From: Bacillus sp. CGMCC 1.16541
GTDB lineage: Bacteria; Bacillota; Bacilli; Bacillales; Bacillaceae_H
Assembly: GCF_003184905.1 (NCBI RefSeq)
Contig: NZ_KZ821209.1
Coordinates: forward strand, 19,072-72,991
DNA length: 53,920 nucleotides
Direction: 5' to 3'
Under the pieces are notes generated by a model. It did not search any database. It saw only the letters and a list, made by a program, of their open reading frames with translations, and was not told the DNA's origin. Within the stretch, counting starts at the first letter, position 1. Each line of letters opens with the position of its first letter. Positions 43,091 through 51,545 of this stretch are shown here, in pieces. Both the position numbers and the translations under genes were made by a program.

Positions 43091-45040
43091 ATGAACAAGC
43101 TCATTGAACAAACAAAAGATGTTGCAGTAAAGCAACTTGGTTTTTTCTCTTTAATCGTTTTAATGTTTTGGATTAAAACGTACTCTGTTTATCAAATTGA
43201 ATTTGACTTAGGTATCGAAAACTTTATTCAACAATTTTTACTATTCATTAACCCAGTAGGCTCAGCTATTTTCTTTTTTGCATTTGCCTTACTGTTTAAA
43301 GGGCGTCGAAAAATAAAAGCACTACTCGGAATTCATTTTTTCTTATCATTTATTTTATATGCAAACGTCGTGTATTATCGATTCTTTAACGATTTTATTA
43401 CGGTTCCCGTGTTGACACAATCTGATAACTTTGGTCAACTTGGTGGTAGTGCAATGGCATTAATTCAGCCGTACGACCTTCTTTACTTTATCGATTTCTT
43501 TATTGCATTAACAATTGTGTTACGAAAGCAAGTGCAACTTCCTACGATGACACGTCGTTCTGTAACAGGTGTCTTTTTAGCAGGAATGGTTGTGTTTAGT
43601 GCAAACTTAGCGTTAGCAGAGATGGATCGACCTCAATTGTTAACAAGAACGTTTGATCGTAACTATTTAGTGAAATATTTAGGTGCGTATAACTATACGG
43701 TTTATGATATTATTCAAAGTTCTAAATCATCAGCGCAACGTGCTTTAGCAGATAGTAATGATGTGACAGAAATCGAGAACTATACAAAATCAACGTATGC
43801 AGAGCCCAATGAGCAATTTTTTGGCAAAGCAAAAGATATGAACGTCATTTATATCTCATTAGAGTCATTGCAAACATTTGCGATTGATTATAAGTTGCAT
43901 GGTGAAGAGGTTACACCATTTTTAAATTCACTAACAAAAAATCAAGATACAATGTATTTCGATAATATCTTTCATCAAACAGCACAAGGTAAAACATCAG
44001 ATGCTGAGTTTATGTTAGAAAACTCGTTGTTCCCATTACCTCAAGGGTCAGTGTTTACAACGAAGGCGAATAACACATATCAAGCAAACTCAGCGATTTT
44101 AGGTCAAAAAGGTTATACAAATGCAGTGTTCCACGGAAACGGTAAATCATTCTGGAACCGCGATGAAATGTATAAATCATTAGGTGTTGATAAGTTTTAT
44201 GATTCAGCTTATTACAACATGTCAGATGAACAAACGTTAAACTATGGATTAAAAGATAAGCCATTCTTTAAAGAATCAATGCCTTATTTACAAGAGTTAA
44301 AACAGCCATTTACGGCTAAGTTCTTAACATTATCTAACCACTTCCCTTATCCATTAGATGAGGAAGATCAAACGATTGAGCCGCATACAACAGGCGATAA
44401 ATCAGTTGATGGTTATTTCCAAACAGCTCGCTATATGGATGAATCGTTAGAGCAATTCTTTAATGATTTAAAAGCATCTGGTTTATATGACAACACAATG
44501 GTTGTTATGTATGGTGATCACTATGGAATTTCACCAAATCATAACAAAGCAATGTCTAAAGTATTAGGAAAAGACATTGATAAGTTTGAAAATGCTCAGC
44601 TGCAACGTGTTCCTTTGTTTATTCACATGCCAAACATGGAAGAAAAAACAGGAGCAAAAGGTGGCGTGAACCACACATATGGTGGTCAAGTTGATATTCG
44701 ACCAACAGTGATGCATTTACTTGGAATCGACACAAAAGATTATTTAGATTTTGGTACAGACTTATTGTCGAAAGACCATCAAGAGCTTGTGCCTTTCCGT
44801 AATGGTGACTTCGTAACACCTGAAATTACACAAGTTGATGGTAAAGTATACAACAATGAAACAAAAGAACCGTTAGATGAAGAAGCTGCGAAGAAATATA
44901 AGAAATATGATGATGCAGTGAAAGAAAAGCTTGAGCTTTCAGATAAGCTTGTGTATGGCGATTTATTACGCTTCCACAAGCCAGAAGGTTTTGAGCCGGT
45001 GAATCGTTCAGAATATGATTACAACAAGCGAGAAGAGTAA
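43091..45040 (+). CDS. ltaS: Lipoteichoic acid synthase family protein
   Basis: A 649-aa protein with five N-terminal membrane helices (to about residue 200) and an extracellular sulfatase-like domain. The catalytic threonine segment QTAQGKTSDAEFMLENSLFP is complete; NVIYISLESLQTF, FHGNGKSFWNRDEMYKSLG and VVMYGDHYGIS supply the Mn2+ and phosphate sites. It polymerises glycerol phosphate from phosphatidylglycerol. ATG 43091 has AGAGGTGAT upstream. Bacilli usually have several LtaS paralogues, and which one this is remains open. Confidence 0.9.
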   Translation: MNKLIEQTKDVAVKQLGFFSLIVLMFWIKTYSVYQIEFDLGIENFIQQFLLFINPVGSAIFFFAFALLFKGRRKIKALLGIHFFLSFILYANVVYYRFFNDFITVPVLTQSDNFGQLGGSAMALIQPYDLLYFIDFFIALTIVLRKQVQLPTMTRRSVTGVFLAGMVVFSANLALAEMDRPQLLTRTFDRNYLVKYLGAYNYTVYDIIQSSKSSAQRALADSNDVTEIENYTKSTYAEPNEQFFGKAKDMNVIYISLESLQTFAIDYKLHGEEVTPFLNSLTKNQDTMYFDNIFHQTAQGKTSDAEFMLENSLFPLPQGSVFTTKANNTYQANSAILGQKGYTNAVFHGNGKSFWNRDEMYKSLGVDKFYDSAYYNMSDEQTLNYGLKDKPFFKESMPYLQELKQPFTAKFLTLSNHFPYPLDEEDQTIEPHTTGDKSVDGYFQTARYMDESLEQFFNDLKASGLYDNTMVVMYGDHYGISPNHNKAMSKVLGKDIDKFENAQLQRVPLFIHMPNMEEKTGAKGGVNHTYGGQVDIRPTVMHLLGIDTKDYLDFGTDLLSKDHQELVPFRNGDFVTPEITQVDGKVYNNETKEPLDEEAAKKYKKYDDAVKEKLELSDKLVYGDLLRFHKPEGFEPVNRSEYDYNKREE

Positions 45041-45054
45041 CATGTAAAAGTGTC

Positions 45055-45260
45055 TGAAACATAAATCTGTCAGATGATGATATACCCGAGCTATTGTGAG
45101 TTCTATACTCTTGATAGTTCGGGTATTTTTATTTGTGTGGAAAATCAGTTTAAAAGAATAGTCGTAGCGCAATGGAACGAACTTGTTGAATAACCGAACG
45201 ATGATTGAAAAGTGATTGTTTGTCTTTGAGAAGAAATCGCTATGTTATGTCCCACCCTTT
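45055..45260. repeat. Structured intergenic repeat, copy A (core deleted)
   Basis: Homologous to 49502-49810 at both ends but lacking about 107 bases of core. It includes the terminator ATACCCGAGCTA/TAGTTCGGGTAT + TTTTTA (45082-45130), which ends ltaS transcription. It continues through AGTTTAAAAGAATAGT and ATGGAACGAACTTGTTG to TTATGTCCC (45245-45253). 45261-45351 holds no gene. Confidence 0.85.
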
Positions 45261-45351
45261 TCAGGGAAAGATGGTTAATTTGATTCATTTCAATATGCAT
45301 ATTTAATGGTACATTATTGAAGTTATTTATTTTTTTTTAGGGGGTTGAGAA

Positions 45352-46911
45352 GTGAAGCGCTATATTACTTCGCTACTAGTAGTTTTTGTACTTGCAGTCA
45401 CGTTAGCTTATCCGTTTACGACTCAAGCGGCATCTGCATTTAAAGATGTAAGTCTTTATAAAGATGAGATTGATTTTTTAACAGAAAAACAAATCATTAA
45501 AGGATATGATGATGGAACGTTTAAGCCAGATCAACCGATTAAGCGATTACAGGCTGTGCAAATGATTCTTCGTGCAATGGGTGAAAAAGTAGGAGATGCG
45601 CCTAATCCAAACTTTAAAGATGTAAAACCTGGCGATTATGGATATGAAGAAGTAGCTAAAGCAGTGGAAATTGGAATCATTTCTGGAAAACAAGATGGTC
45701 GATTTGATTCTTGGGGTACGTTAACACGTGGGCAAATGGCGAAGATTTTAGTTAACGCCTATAATCTTCGAGGTATTTATCCATATCAGTTTACAGATGT
45801 CAATGAGAAACATTGGGCATACGACTTTGTGAGTCCGTTAGCTGCGAATAATATTACAACAGGATATGGTGATGATACATATCGTCCAAATATATCATTA
45901 AGCCGTGCGCATTTTGCTGTATTTATGGCAAGACTATTGGATTCATCGTTTCGCCCAGACAATCCTTACTTAGCGGACTCGCTAATTGAAGGGATTTTTG
46001 ATATCAAAATACTCGATACTGACATTCATGAGTCAAAGCCAATTCTTTACTTACTAGATGCGATTGAGAATGAAGTGGTTGCATTAAACTATGAAACATA
46101 CGAGTATGAAAGTGTCAGATTACCGCTTCCAGTCGAAAAAATGACGTATGTGAATGGGAAGATTTATGTAACGCAGCTGAAAGGAAAACATTCGCCAGGT
46201 TGGTGGGGGGAAAATCAGCGCGGGGCGTTTGCGGTGATTGATGCAAACAGTATGAAAGTGGAGAAACAATTTAACATTGAGCTTGACCCCTTTGACATTG
46301 CGGCAACTTCAGATGGAGTTGTATACATTCCATCGGGATCTGGTCAGTGGACGTTTATAAATAGTTATAGTAGTAAAACAGGTGAGCGTTTAAGTACACA
46401 AGCTATTCGAAATGCTAGCTATATCGCAATGCATCCATCAGGAAGTAAGGTATATAGCATTACAACGGACTTATCACCAAGAAATATGACTGTATATGAT
46501 ATTGAAAATGGAAAGCTATTATCTGAACGTCCTTCGCCTTACCATGGGGATTATCCATTATCACCTGACCTAGCTATTTCACCAGATGGAAAATATATTT
46601 TTAATCAACAAAGCTATGTATTCCGTTCAACACTGAACCATAGCACTGACATGACGTACGCAGGAAAGCTTGATCGACCGTATAAAGCTATTGCATTTGA
46701 TATTCTCAATAATGAATTCTATACGTCGAATCATCAAGATTACATTCAAGCTTATGATTATCAAACATTAAAGCCTGCATATCAGCTTACAACGTATGGA
46801 GATGTTCAACATTTATTCTATCAAGGTGATACATTGATTGCGCTAACAAATTTAACGTTTGATAATTCATCTGTTCCATTTGTCGGACTTGAAACGATCA
46901 CATTCGAATAA
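45352..46911 (+). CDS. S-layer-anchored protein: three SLH domains and a C-terminal propeller-like domain
   Basis: A 519-aa exported protein. A signal peptide (1-28, ending TTQAASA) is followed by three SLH domains (about 29-195: FKDVSLYKDEIDFL, FKDVKPGDYGYEE, FTDVNEKHWAYDF). A region of about 310 residues with repeated strand patterns (VIDANSMKVEKQF, YIAMHPSGSKVYSI, LAISPDGKYIF) follows, suggesting a YVTN-like beta-propeller. It should sit in the S-layer; the ligand is unknown. The start is GTG, with AGGGGG upstream. Confidence 0.85.
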   Translation: MKRYITSLLVVFVLAVTLAYPFTTQAASAFKDVSLYKDEIDFLTEKQIIKGYDDGTFKPDQPIKRLQAVQMILRAMGEKVGDAPNPNFKDVKPGDYGYEEVAKAVEIGIISGKQDGRFDSWGTLTRGQMAKILVNAYNLRGIYPYQFTDVNEKHWAYDFVSPLAANNITTGYGDDTYRPNISLSRAHFAVFMARLLDSSFRPDNPYLADSLIEGIFDIKILDTDIHESKPILYLLDAIENEVVALNYETYEYESVRLPLPVEKMTYVNGKIYVTQLKGKHSPGWWGENQRGAFAVIDANSMKVEKQFNIELDPFDIAATSDGVVYIPSGSGQWTFINSYSSKTGERLSTQAIRNASYIAMHPSGSKVYSITTDLSPRNMTVYDIENGKLLSERPSPYHGDYPLSPDLAISPDGKYIFNQQSYVFRSTLNHSTDMTYAGKLDRPYKAIAFDILNNEFYTSNHQDYIQAYDYQTLKPAYQLTTYGDVQHLFYQGDTLIALTNLTFDNSSVPFVGLETITFE

Positions 46912-46923
46912 TAAATAAGAGAG

Positions 46924-46962
46924 AAAGATGCAGGAACCGTTTTAGGGCTTGCATCTTTTTGT
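46924..46962 (+). terminator. Terminator of the SLH/propeller gene
   Basis: AAAGATGCA/TGCATCTTT stem, then TTTTTG. Confidence 0.8.
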
Positions 46963-47151
46963 TTGGATACGAAGGTAGTAGTTAATTTTTATTGAGCACT
47001 TGAAATAGTAGGGGGAAACAGTTGAAAAGAAGAGGATAATGAAACTTTTGCATGTGTTCATTCGTATAATCAATTAGTTACATTTGTGTATGACATGTCT
47101 TAAAATGATATAATGAATACAATGAGCGACCGAGAATAGGGGTGATTGAGC

Positions 47152-47796
47152 GTGAGGATATTGAACGCATTAAAGTGGCTTACGCTTTCGTGGACAGCTG
47201 GCGCTTTGTCGGTGCCTATCTTTTATTTTGGACTAGATTTACACCTTTTCATGTCGATGCTTGCAAGCGTTGGTGTGGGAGGAGTGACGTTGCTATTTCC
47301 AGTAACTCGTGCTGTCAGGCAACGTCTTCAAAATCCATATCGTGAAGAAATTGCTTACTCAAAACATCAAGTGAAAGAAGCGAAAAAGAAGTTAATCATT
47401 ATGAGTAGATATCGATTTAAAGTGCGATCGATTCATATGTGGACGCAACTATCTCGACTTTATAAAGTATCAAAAGCCATTATTGATATGGTAGAAAAAG
47501 AACCGATGCGTTATAAAAATGTGCAACCGTTCTTTGTGAATTATTTGCCTTCTACCATTACACTGGTTGAGCGATATTTCTTTTTATTATCAAAACCAGG
47601 AAAAAGCATCGAAATAAAAGAAAGTTTAAAGGAAGCAGAAGTAATGCTCGATGACATGGCTATAAAATATGATCAGCTTTTAAATCAAGCGCTATCCAAT
47701 GATGTGTTGACGCTTGATGTGGAGATGAAAGTGTTAAAACAAACGTTTCAACATGATAAACCATGGATTCCAACTTCAACAGACCGTCGAAAGTAA
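47152..47796 (+). CDS. xpaC: XpaC-like protein (PF10112)
   Basis: A 214-aa protein of the 5-bromo-4-chloroindolyl phosphate hydrolysis family. Two N-terminal hydrophobic segments (about 8-26 and 30-50) are followed by a charged helical region ending in NDVLTLDVEMKVLKQTF, a family hallmark. It stands directly before telA as in other bacilli; the biochemical role is unproven. GTG 47152 is preferred because AGGGGTGA is well spaced; the TTG at 47146 is too close to it. A TATAAT (47112-47117) gives a possible -10. Confidence 0.85.
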   Translation: MRILNALKWLTLSWTAGALSVPIFYFGLDLHLFMSMLASVGVGGVTLLFPVTRAVRQRLQNPYREEIAYSKHQVKEAKKKLIIMSRYRFKVRSIHMWTQLSRLYKVSKAIIDMVEKEPMRYKNVQPFFVNYLPSTITLVERYFFLLSKPGKSIEIKESLKEAEVMLDDMAIKYDQLLNQALSNDVLTLDVEMKVLKQTFQHDKPWIPTSTDRRK

Positions 47797-47815
47797 GGAG
47801 TAGGAGGAACGAACA

Positions 47816-48961
47816 ATGAAGGAATTAGAAAAAGACCATACATTAGATGATTTATTAAATAATCCGTTTGCAGCACCTGTTGCTAAACAAGAAGTAAGTT
47901 CAGTAGACGAAAAGCCTCAACGTACGTTTGATTATTTAACACCTGAACATCAAGAACGAGCAAAAAAAATTGCTGAACAAATCGATTTTAAAAATCAGCA
48001 AGCCATCTTACAATATGGAGTCGCAGCTCAAACTGAACTCTCTCAATTCTCGCAATCGGTTTTACAACATGTGCAAACGAAAGATTCAGGCCCTGTAGGT
48101 GACGTCATCGGCGAGCTGATGAGTAAAATCAATCAAGTCAATCCAAATGACTTTACTCAAAAGAAAAAAGGAGTATTTAGTAAAATTTTCTCAGGGATTT
48201 CAAAGCCAGTTCAGCAACTATTATCAAAATATCAAAGCATTAATGTGGAAATTGATAAAATCGCTGACAGACTAGAAGGCTCTAAACAAATGCTTTATCG
48301 TGATATTATGATGCTCGATAATTTATACGATAAAAATCGTCAATTTTACGAAGCGTTAAATGTGTATATTGGTGCAGCTGAATACAAGCTTGAAACACTT
48401 CGTCAAGAAACGTTGCCTGTTCTTCAGCAAAAAGCGTCATCAACGAATGATTATTTAATGGTACAAGAAGTAAATGATTTGAATCAGTTTATTAATCGTC
48501 TTGAAAAACGCACACATGATTTGAAGTTAAGTCGTCAAATTGCTTTGCAAAGTGCACCGCAAATTCGAATGATTCAAGAAGTGAATCAAACATTGGTGGA
48601 GAAAATTCAGAGCTCAATTTTAACAGCGATTCCGCTTTGGAAAAACCAAGTGGTCATTGCAACGACTCTGTTGCGTCAAAAGAAAGCAATGGAAGCGCAA
48701 AAACAAGTATCGAAAACTACAAATGATCTGTTAACAAAGAACTCAGAAATGTTAAAACAAAATACAGTGGAAGTGGCAAGAGAAAACGAAGCGGGTATTG
48801 TTGACATTGAGACATTGAAGAAAACACAAAGTGATTTAATTTCAACATTAGAAGATGTGTTGAAAATTCAGCAAGAAGGTCGAATGAAGCGAACAGAAGC
48901 AGAAAAAGAATTGCATCATATGGAGCAAGAGTTAAAAAATAAGTTGATGAATTTAAAATAA
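47816..48961 (+). CDS. telA: Toxic anion resistance protein TelA (YaaN-like)
   Basis: A 381-aa cytosolic helical protein of the TelA family (PF05816). The segments ILQYGVAAQTELSQFSQSVL, QYIGA-like YIGAAEYKLE and QVVIATTLLRQKKAMEAQKQV are family-like, with heptad-rich coiled coils over most of the length. The family is tied to tellurite and other stress resistance. AGGAGGAACGAACA precedes the ATG. It is co-transcribed with xpaC (19-base gap). Confidence 0.9.
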   Translation: MKELEKDHTLDDLLNNPFAAPVAKQEVSSVDEKPQRTFDYLTPEHQERAKKIAEQIDFKNQQAILQYGVAAQTELSQFSQSVLQHVQTKDSGPVGDVIGELMSKINQVNPNDFTQKKKGVFSKIFSGISKPVQQLLSKYQSINVEIDKIADRLEGSKQMLYRDIMMLDNLYDKNRQFYEALNVYIGAAEYKLETLRQETLPVLQQKASSTNDYLMVQEVNDLNQFINRLEKRTHDLKLSRQIALQSAPQIRMIQEVNQTLVEKIQSSILTAIPLWKNQVVIATTLLRQKKAMEAQKQVSKTTNDLLTKNSEMLKQNTVEVARENEAGIVDIETLKKTQSDLISTLEDVLKIQQEGRMKRTEAEKELHHMEQELKNKLMNLK

Positions 48962-48969
48962 ACAACGAT

Positions 48970-49006
48970 GGCAACAGAAACATAAACTGTTGCCAGTTAT
49001 TTTTTT
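48970..49006 (+). terminator. Terminator of xpaC-telA
   Basis: GGCAACAG/CTGTTGCC stem with nine-base loop; T-rich tail TTATTTTTTTC. Confidence 0.85.
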
Positions 49007-49070
49007 CTTTATTCCGAGTAAATCAATCGATATAATAAAAGAAACACCGTTACATGATGGGAGTGACAAC

Positions 49071-49490
49071 ATGAGTATACCAAAACCACTTGTACAAGTT
49101 AATCAAGCTTTTATCGTTGCGACGACATTCCTCGGACTATTTGTTTCGTTTTATGTATTGCTTATTCCGATAGCAGTTGGAGTTAGTACATTAATTACAA
49201 AGAAAAATCCAATGATGGTAGTCGGAAAGCGATTTTTGCGTCAACCGATGCACACATATATACAAGAAGACAAAGCACAACAAATGTTTAATCAATGGAT
49301 TGCTACGAGTTTATTAACTGCTGCATTTGTTTGTTTTTTATTTGAGTGGAATACTGTTGGAGCAATTTTTAGCGTCATGGTCATTACAGCTGCAGGAGTT
49401 GCATTAATGGGTTATTGCATTGGGTGCACTGTGAGATATCGTTATATGATGTGGAAACATAAACAAATGAAAAAACACAATACTGCTTGA
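49071..49490 (+). CDS. DUF4395 membrane protein
   Basis: A 139-aa integral membrane protein with four helices. The opening IPKPLVQVNQAFIV is the DUF4395 hallmark. No function is known; members often sit with thioredoxin or sulfurtransferase genes, but here the neighbours are telA and a repeat. ATG 49071 is chosen because GGGAGTGACAAC precedes it; upstream codons are not family-like. Confidence 0.82.
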   Translation: MSIPKPLVQVNQAFIVATTFLGLFVSFYVLLIPIAVGVSTLITKKNPMMVVGKRFLRQPMHTYIQEDKAQQMFNQWIATSLLTAAFVCFLFEWNTVGAIFSVMVITAAGVALMGYCIGCTVRYRYMMWKHKQMKKHNTA

Positions 49491-49501
49491 GAAATAAAAG
49501 A

Positions 49502-49810
49502 GGCTGGGACATAAGTGTTTCAGTCGATAATATATCCGAACTATTTATAGTTATATTCTATTTGTAGTTCGGATATTTTTTTGATTAAAAAACAAGTTTA
49601 AAAGAATAGTGGAATGGAGCACAGGACACTCGACTCCTGCGGGAAATAGAGGAAAGGCTGAGACCCCACAGGAACGAGGAGACTCAGGTTCCTCCCCGCG
49701 GAAAGCGAGTGGCTGGAGCGAAATGGAACGAACTTGTTGCTGTAACATAACGATGACAGAAACGTTCTTGTTCGTTTTTGAGAAGGAATCATTTCGTTAT
49801 GTCCCACTCT
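49502..49810. repeat. Structured intergenic repeat, copy B (complete)
   Basis: An element of about 300 bp closed by GGGACATAA (49506-49514) and TTATGTCCC (49797-49805). It contains a terminator ATATCCGAACTA/TAGTTCGGATAT + T7 (49532-49583). Its GC-rich core (49611-49717) has nested pairs CACTCG/CGAGTG, GCGGG/CCCGC, GAGGAA/TTCCTC and CTGAG/CTCAG. Copy A at 45055-45260 shares both flanks. It also terminates the DUF4395 gene. Confidence 0.9.
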
Positions 49811-49839
49811 CTTTTGAGTACATGAGTGTTAGTCTCTTC

Positions 49840-50499
49840 TTACTGAACGATGGTTTTTGCCATTTCCATAAATGGTGTATAACTTTCAGTTTCAGTAGGA
49901 GCAAAAATGGTTAGGCGAAGAGGTGGATGTTGTTCGTTTCCTTCTACAAGATAAGAAGCTCCTTTTTCATCCCCTAATTGTCCTTCATATGCTGCTTTAA
50001 TCGTAAAGTTCTCCATTTTTGGTCCATCTACTTTCGTTGCCTCTTTAAACCCTGCTTCCATCATTGCTTTTGTGTCTTTTTCAATTTGAGTGATGTCGCT
50101 ATTGTCTTCAAGTAATTCGACACGCATCCACATATCTTTATTGTTGTTATAAGAAATCACATCTTTACCCGGCTCTTCTTCTGAAAACGTATAGTTCTCC
50201 ATCACATATAAACTATAATTTTGGTTTTCACTTTGCTTTAAAAAGCCCATTTGTTCTTCTTTCATTCCTTCTACTTCATACGTCATCAGTTGTTCAGGAA
50301 GGCGCATCATTTCATCGTCAGAGCTAACAGGTGTATCCCCATCTTGCTTGTTTGTGTCTTCTCGTTGAGTGTCTTTGCTATCTTGAGGTTCTTCAATTGC
50401 AGGAGCCTCACCATTTGTTTCCTTCGTTGTATCATTAGTCGTACCGCAAGCGGTCATCATTAAACCACAGGCTATAAAAATAAAAAACCATTTTTTCAT
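49840..50499 (-). CDS. Lipoprotein, paralogue of the 50653 gene
   Basis: A 219-aa lipoprotein with lipobox MTAC (Cys18) and an acidic Glu/Asp/Thr-rich linker (about 20-65). A conserved domain follows, with NQNYSLYVMENYTFSEEEPGKD, MWMRVELL and a C-terminal HPPLRLTIFAPTE. I do not know the family. The same landmarks occur in the next gene upstream, so the two are tandem duplicates. AGGAGG precedes the ATG. Confidence 0.8.
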   Translation of the reverse strand: MKKWFFIFIACGLMMTACGTTNDTTKETNGEAPAIEEPQDSKDTQREDTNKQDGDTPVSSDDEMMRLPEQLMTYEVEGMKEEQMGFLKQSENQNYSLYVMENYTFSEEEPGKDVISYNNNKDMWMRVELLEDNSDITQIEKDTKAMMEAGFKEATKVDGPKMENFTIKAAYEGQLGDEKGASYLVEGNEQHPPLRLTIFAPTETESYTPFMEMAKTIVQ

Positions 50500-50600
50500 A
50501 TTAAAACCTCCTAAAAAGTTGTTCGTTAATTAGACTAAAAAAAATAGAAAAAGTTACAAAATAATGAAAGAAATTTCATTTCATTAGAAAAGAAGTTAAC

Positions 50601-50644
50601 AAAAAAGCTTACCTTTCAATAGCGATCGTCTATTGAAAGGTAAG
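50601..50644 (-). terminator. Terminator of the 50653 gene
   Basis: Perfect 15-bp stem CTTACCTTTCAATAG/CTATTGAAAGGTAAG followed on minus by CTTTTTTGTT. Confidence 0.9.
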
Positions 50645-50652
50645 TGCGTCAA

Positions 50653-51261
50653 TTATTTCTTTTTAATGGTTCCAATCATGTGTAATAAGGTTGTTATTTT
50701 ATTCGTTTCTTTTGGTGCAACAACTGTTACTCTAAGTGGGGGACGTGATTGATTTCCTTTAATTAAGTAAGCTCTCCCAAGTTCCGTTTCACTTTCTGTT
50801 TCATACACTTTTATAATATCTTTTGTTAGTCCTTCTGGGGAAGGGGGAGGCGTTCCTTCTTTAGCATTGCCGAATCCTGCTTCAAAAAAGGTTTTCATAT
50901 CATTTGCAGCATCATCAAAGTTTGTATCATCTCGTAACACTTCAATCCTCATCCATTCATTTGGTCTTTCTTTTGAGAAAATCATGTCTTTACCCGGCTC
51001 TTCTTCTGCAAACTCATATTCGTTAAATACGTAGAGAGAATATTGTTGATTTGTACTAGTTTTTAACAATGCTGTTTTTGAGGCATTTTCAATGATGAAC
51101 GCTTTTTTGGGCGGTCTCATTCCCTCAGATGCTAGTAGTCTTTCTAGAATGATGGCTTTCTTTTCTTCCATCGATACGTAAGAAATAGGTGTAGATGGTT
51201 CTGTATGTATAGTCGATGGAGAACTGAGCAACAGTGCGCTAATGAATAAAGGAATACTCAT
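50653..51261 (-). CDS. Exported protein, paralogue of the 49840 lipoprotein
   Basis: A 202-aa protein with a signal-like N-terminus (MSIPLFISALLLSSPSTIHT) but no lipobox Cys, so it is secreted or membrane-tethered rather than lipidated. The domain shares NQQYSLYVFNEYEFAEEEPGKD, WMRIEVLRDD and RPPLRVTVVAPKE with its neighbour. ATG 51261 is preferred (GGGAGG six bases upstream). The predicted sigma-B promoter at 51307-51332 suggests stress control. Function is unknown. Confidence 0.75.
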   Translation of the reverse strand: MSIPLFISALLLSSPSTIHTEPSTPISYVSMEEKKAIILERLLASEGMRPPKKAFIIENASKTALLKTSTNQQYSLYVFNEYEFAEEEPGKDMIFSKERPNEWMRIEVLRDDTNFDDAANDMKTFFEAGFGNAKEGTPPPSPEGLTKDIIKVYETESETELGRAYLIKGNQSRPPLRVTVVAPKETNKITTLLHMIGTIKKK

Positions 51262-51306
51262 CATTTTCCTCCCAATCAAAAATTTTACTTTTCATTCTTC
51301 TTATAA

Positions 51307-51332
51307 ATACCCGATATGTCCAATTTGTAAAC
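51307..51332 (-). promoter_or_regulatory. Sigma-B-type promoter upstream of the 50653 gene
   Basis: On minus: GTTTAC (51332-51327), 14-base spacer, GGGTAT (51312-51307). The sigma-B consensus is GTTTAA-N12/15-GGGWAW, so only one base differs. The start codon lies about 46 bases further. Confidence 0.7.
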
Positions 51333-51349
51333 GTACGCAAATTGGACAT
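51316..51349. repeat. 12-bp perfect inverted repeat in a divergent promoter region
   Basis: Arms ATGTCCAATTTG and CAAATTGGACAT with a ten-base centre. The repeat overlaps the sigma-B-like promoter and lies 38 bases before the divergent small gene, so it is operator-like. Confidence 0.75.
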
Positions 51350-51386
51350 GCTAACGTTAATAAGCGTAAATATCGAGGTGAAAATA

Positions 51387-51530
51387 GTGGAGAAACAAGA
51401 AAAACATGAACAAGAAAAACATCTCATTTGCAGTGAGCAACTTTTTTGGAGCGATTTGCGAGCAATTGTAGACGATATGGTTCATCAAGAAAAAGACTCT
51501 CGTCATAAATTAAATTCACAAGATGATTAA
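51387..51530 (+). CDS. Small hypothetical protein, 47 aa
   Basis: A GTG-started short gene with GAGGTGA seven bases upstream. The product is highly charged (KQEKHEQEKH at the N-terminus, central LFWSDLRAIVDDMV helix), without a signal peptide. I do not recognise it. It lies 15 bases before the polysaccharide deacetylase gene, in the same direction, so they are probably co-transcribed. Confidence 0.6.
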   Translation: MEKQEKHEQEKHLICSEQLFWSDLRAIVDDMVHQEKDSRHKLNSQDD

Positions 51531-51545
51531 ATTGGAGGGAGAAAC

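Noticed and set aside
49609-49914. Plus-strand frame over the structured repeat
   Set aside because: The region is a nested inverted repeat shared with a non-coding copy; codon content is not protein-like.
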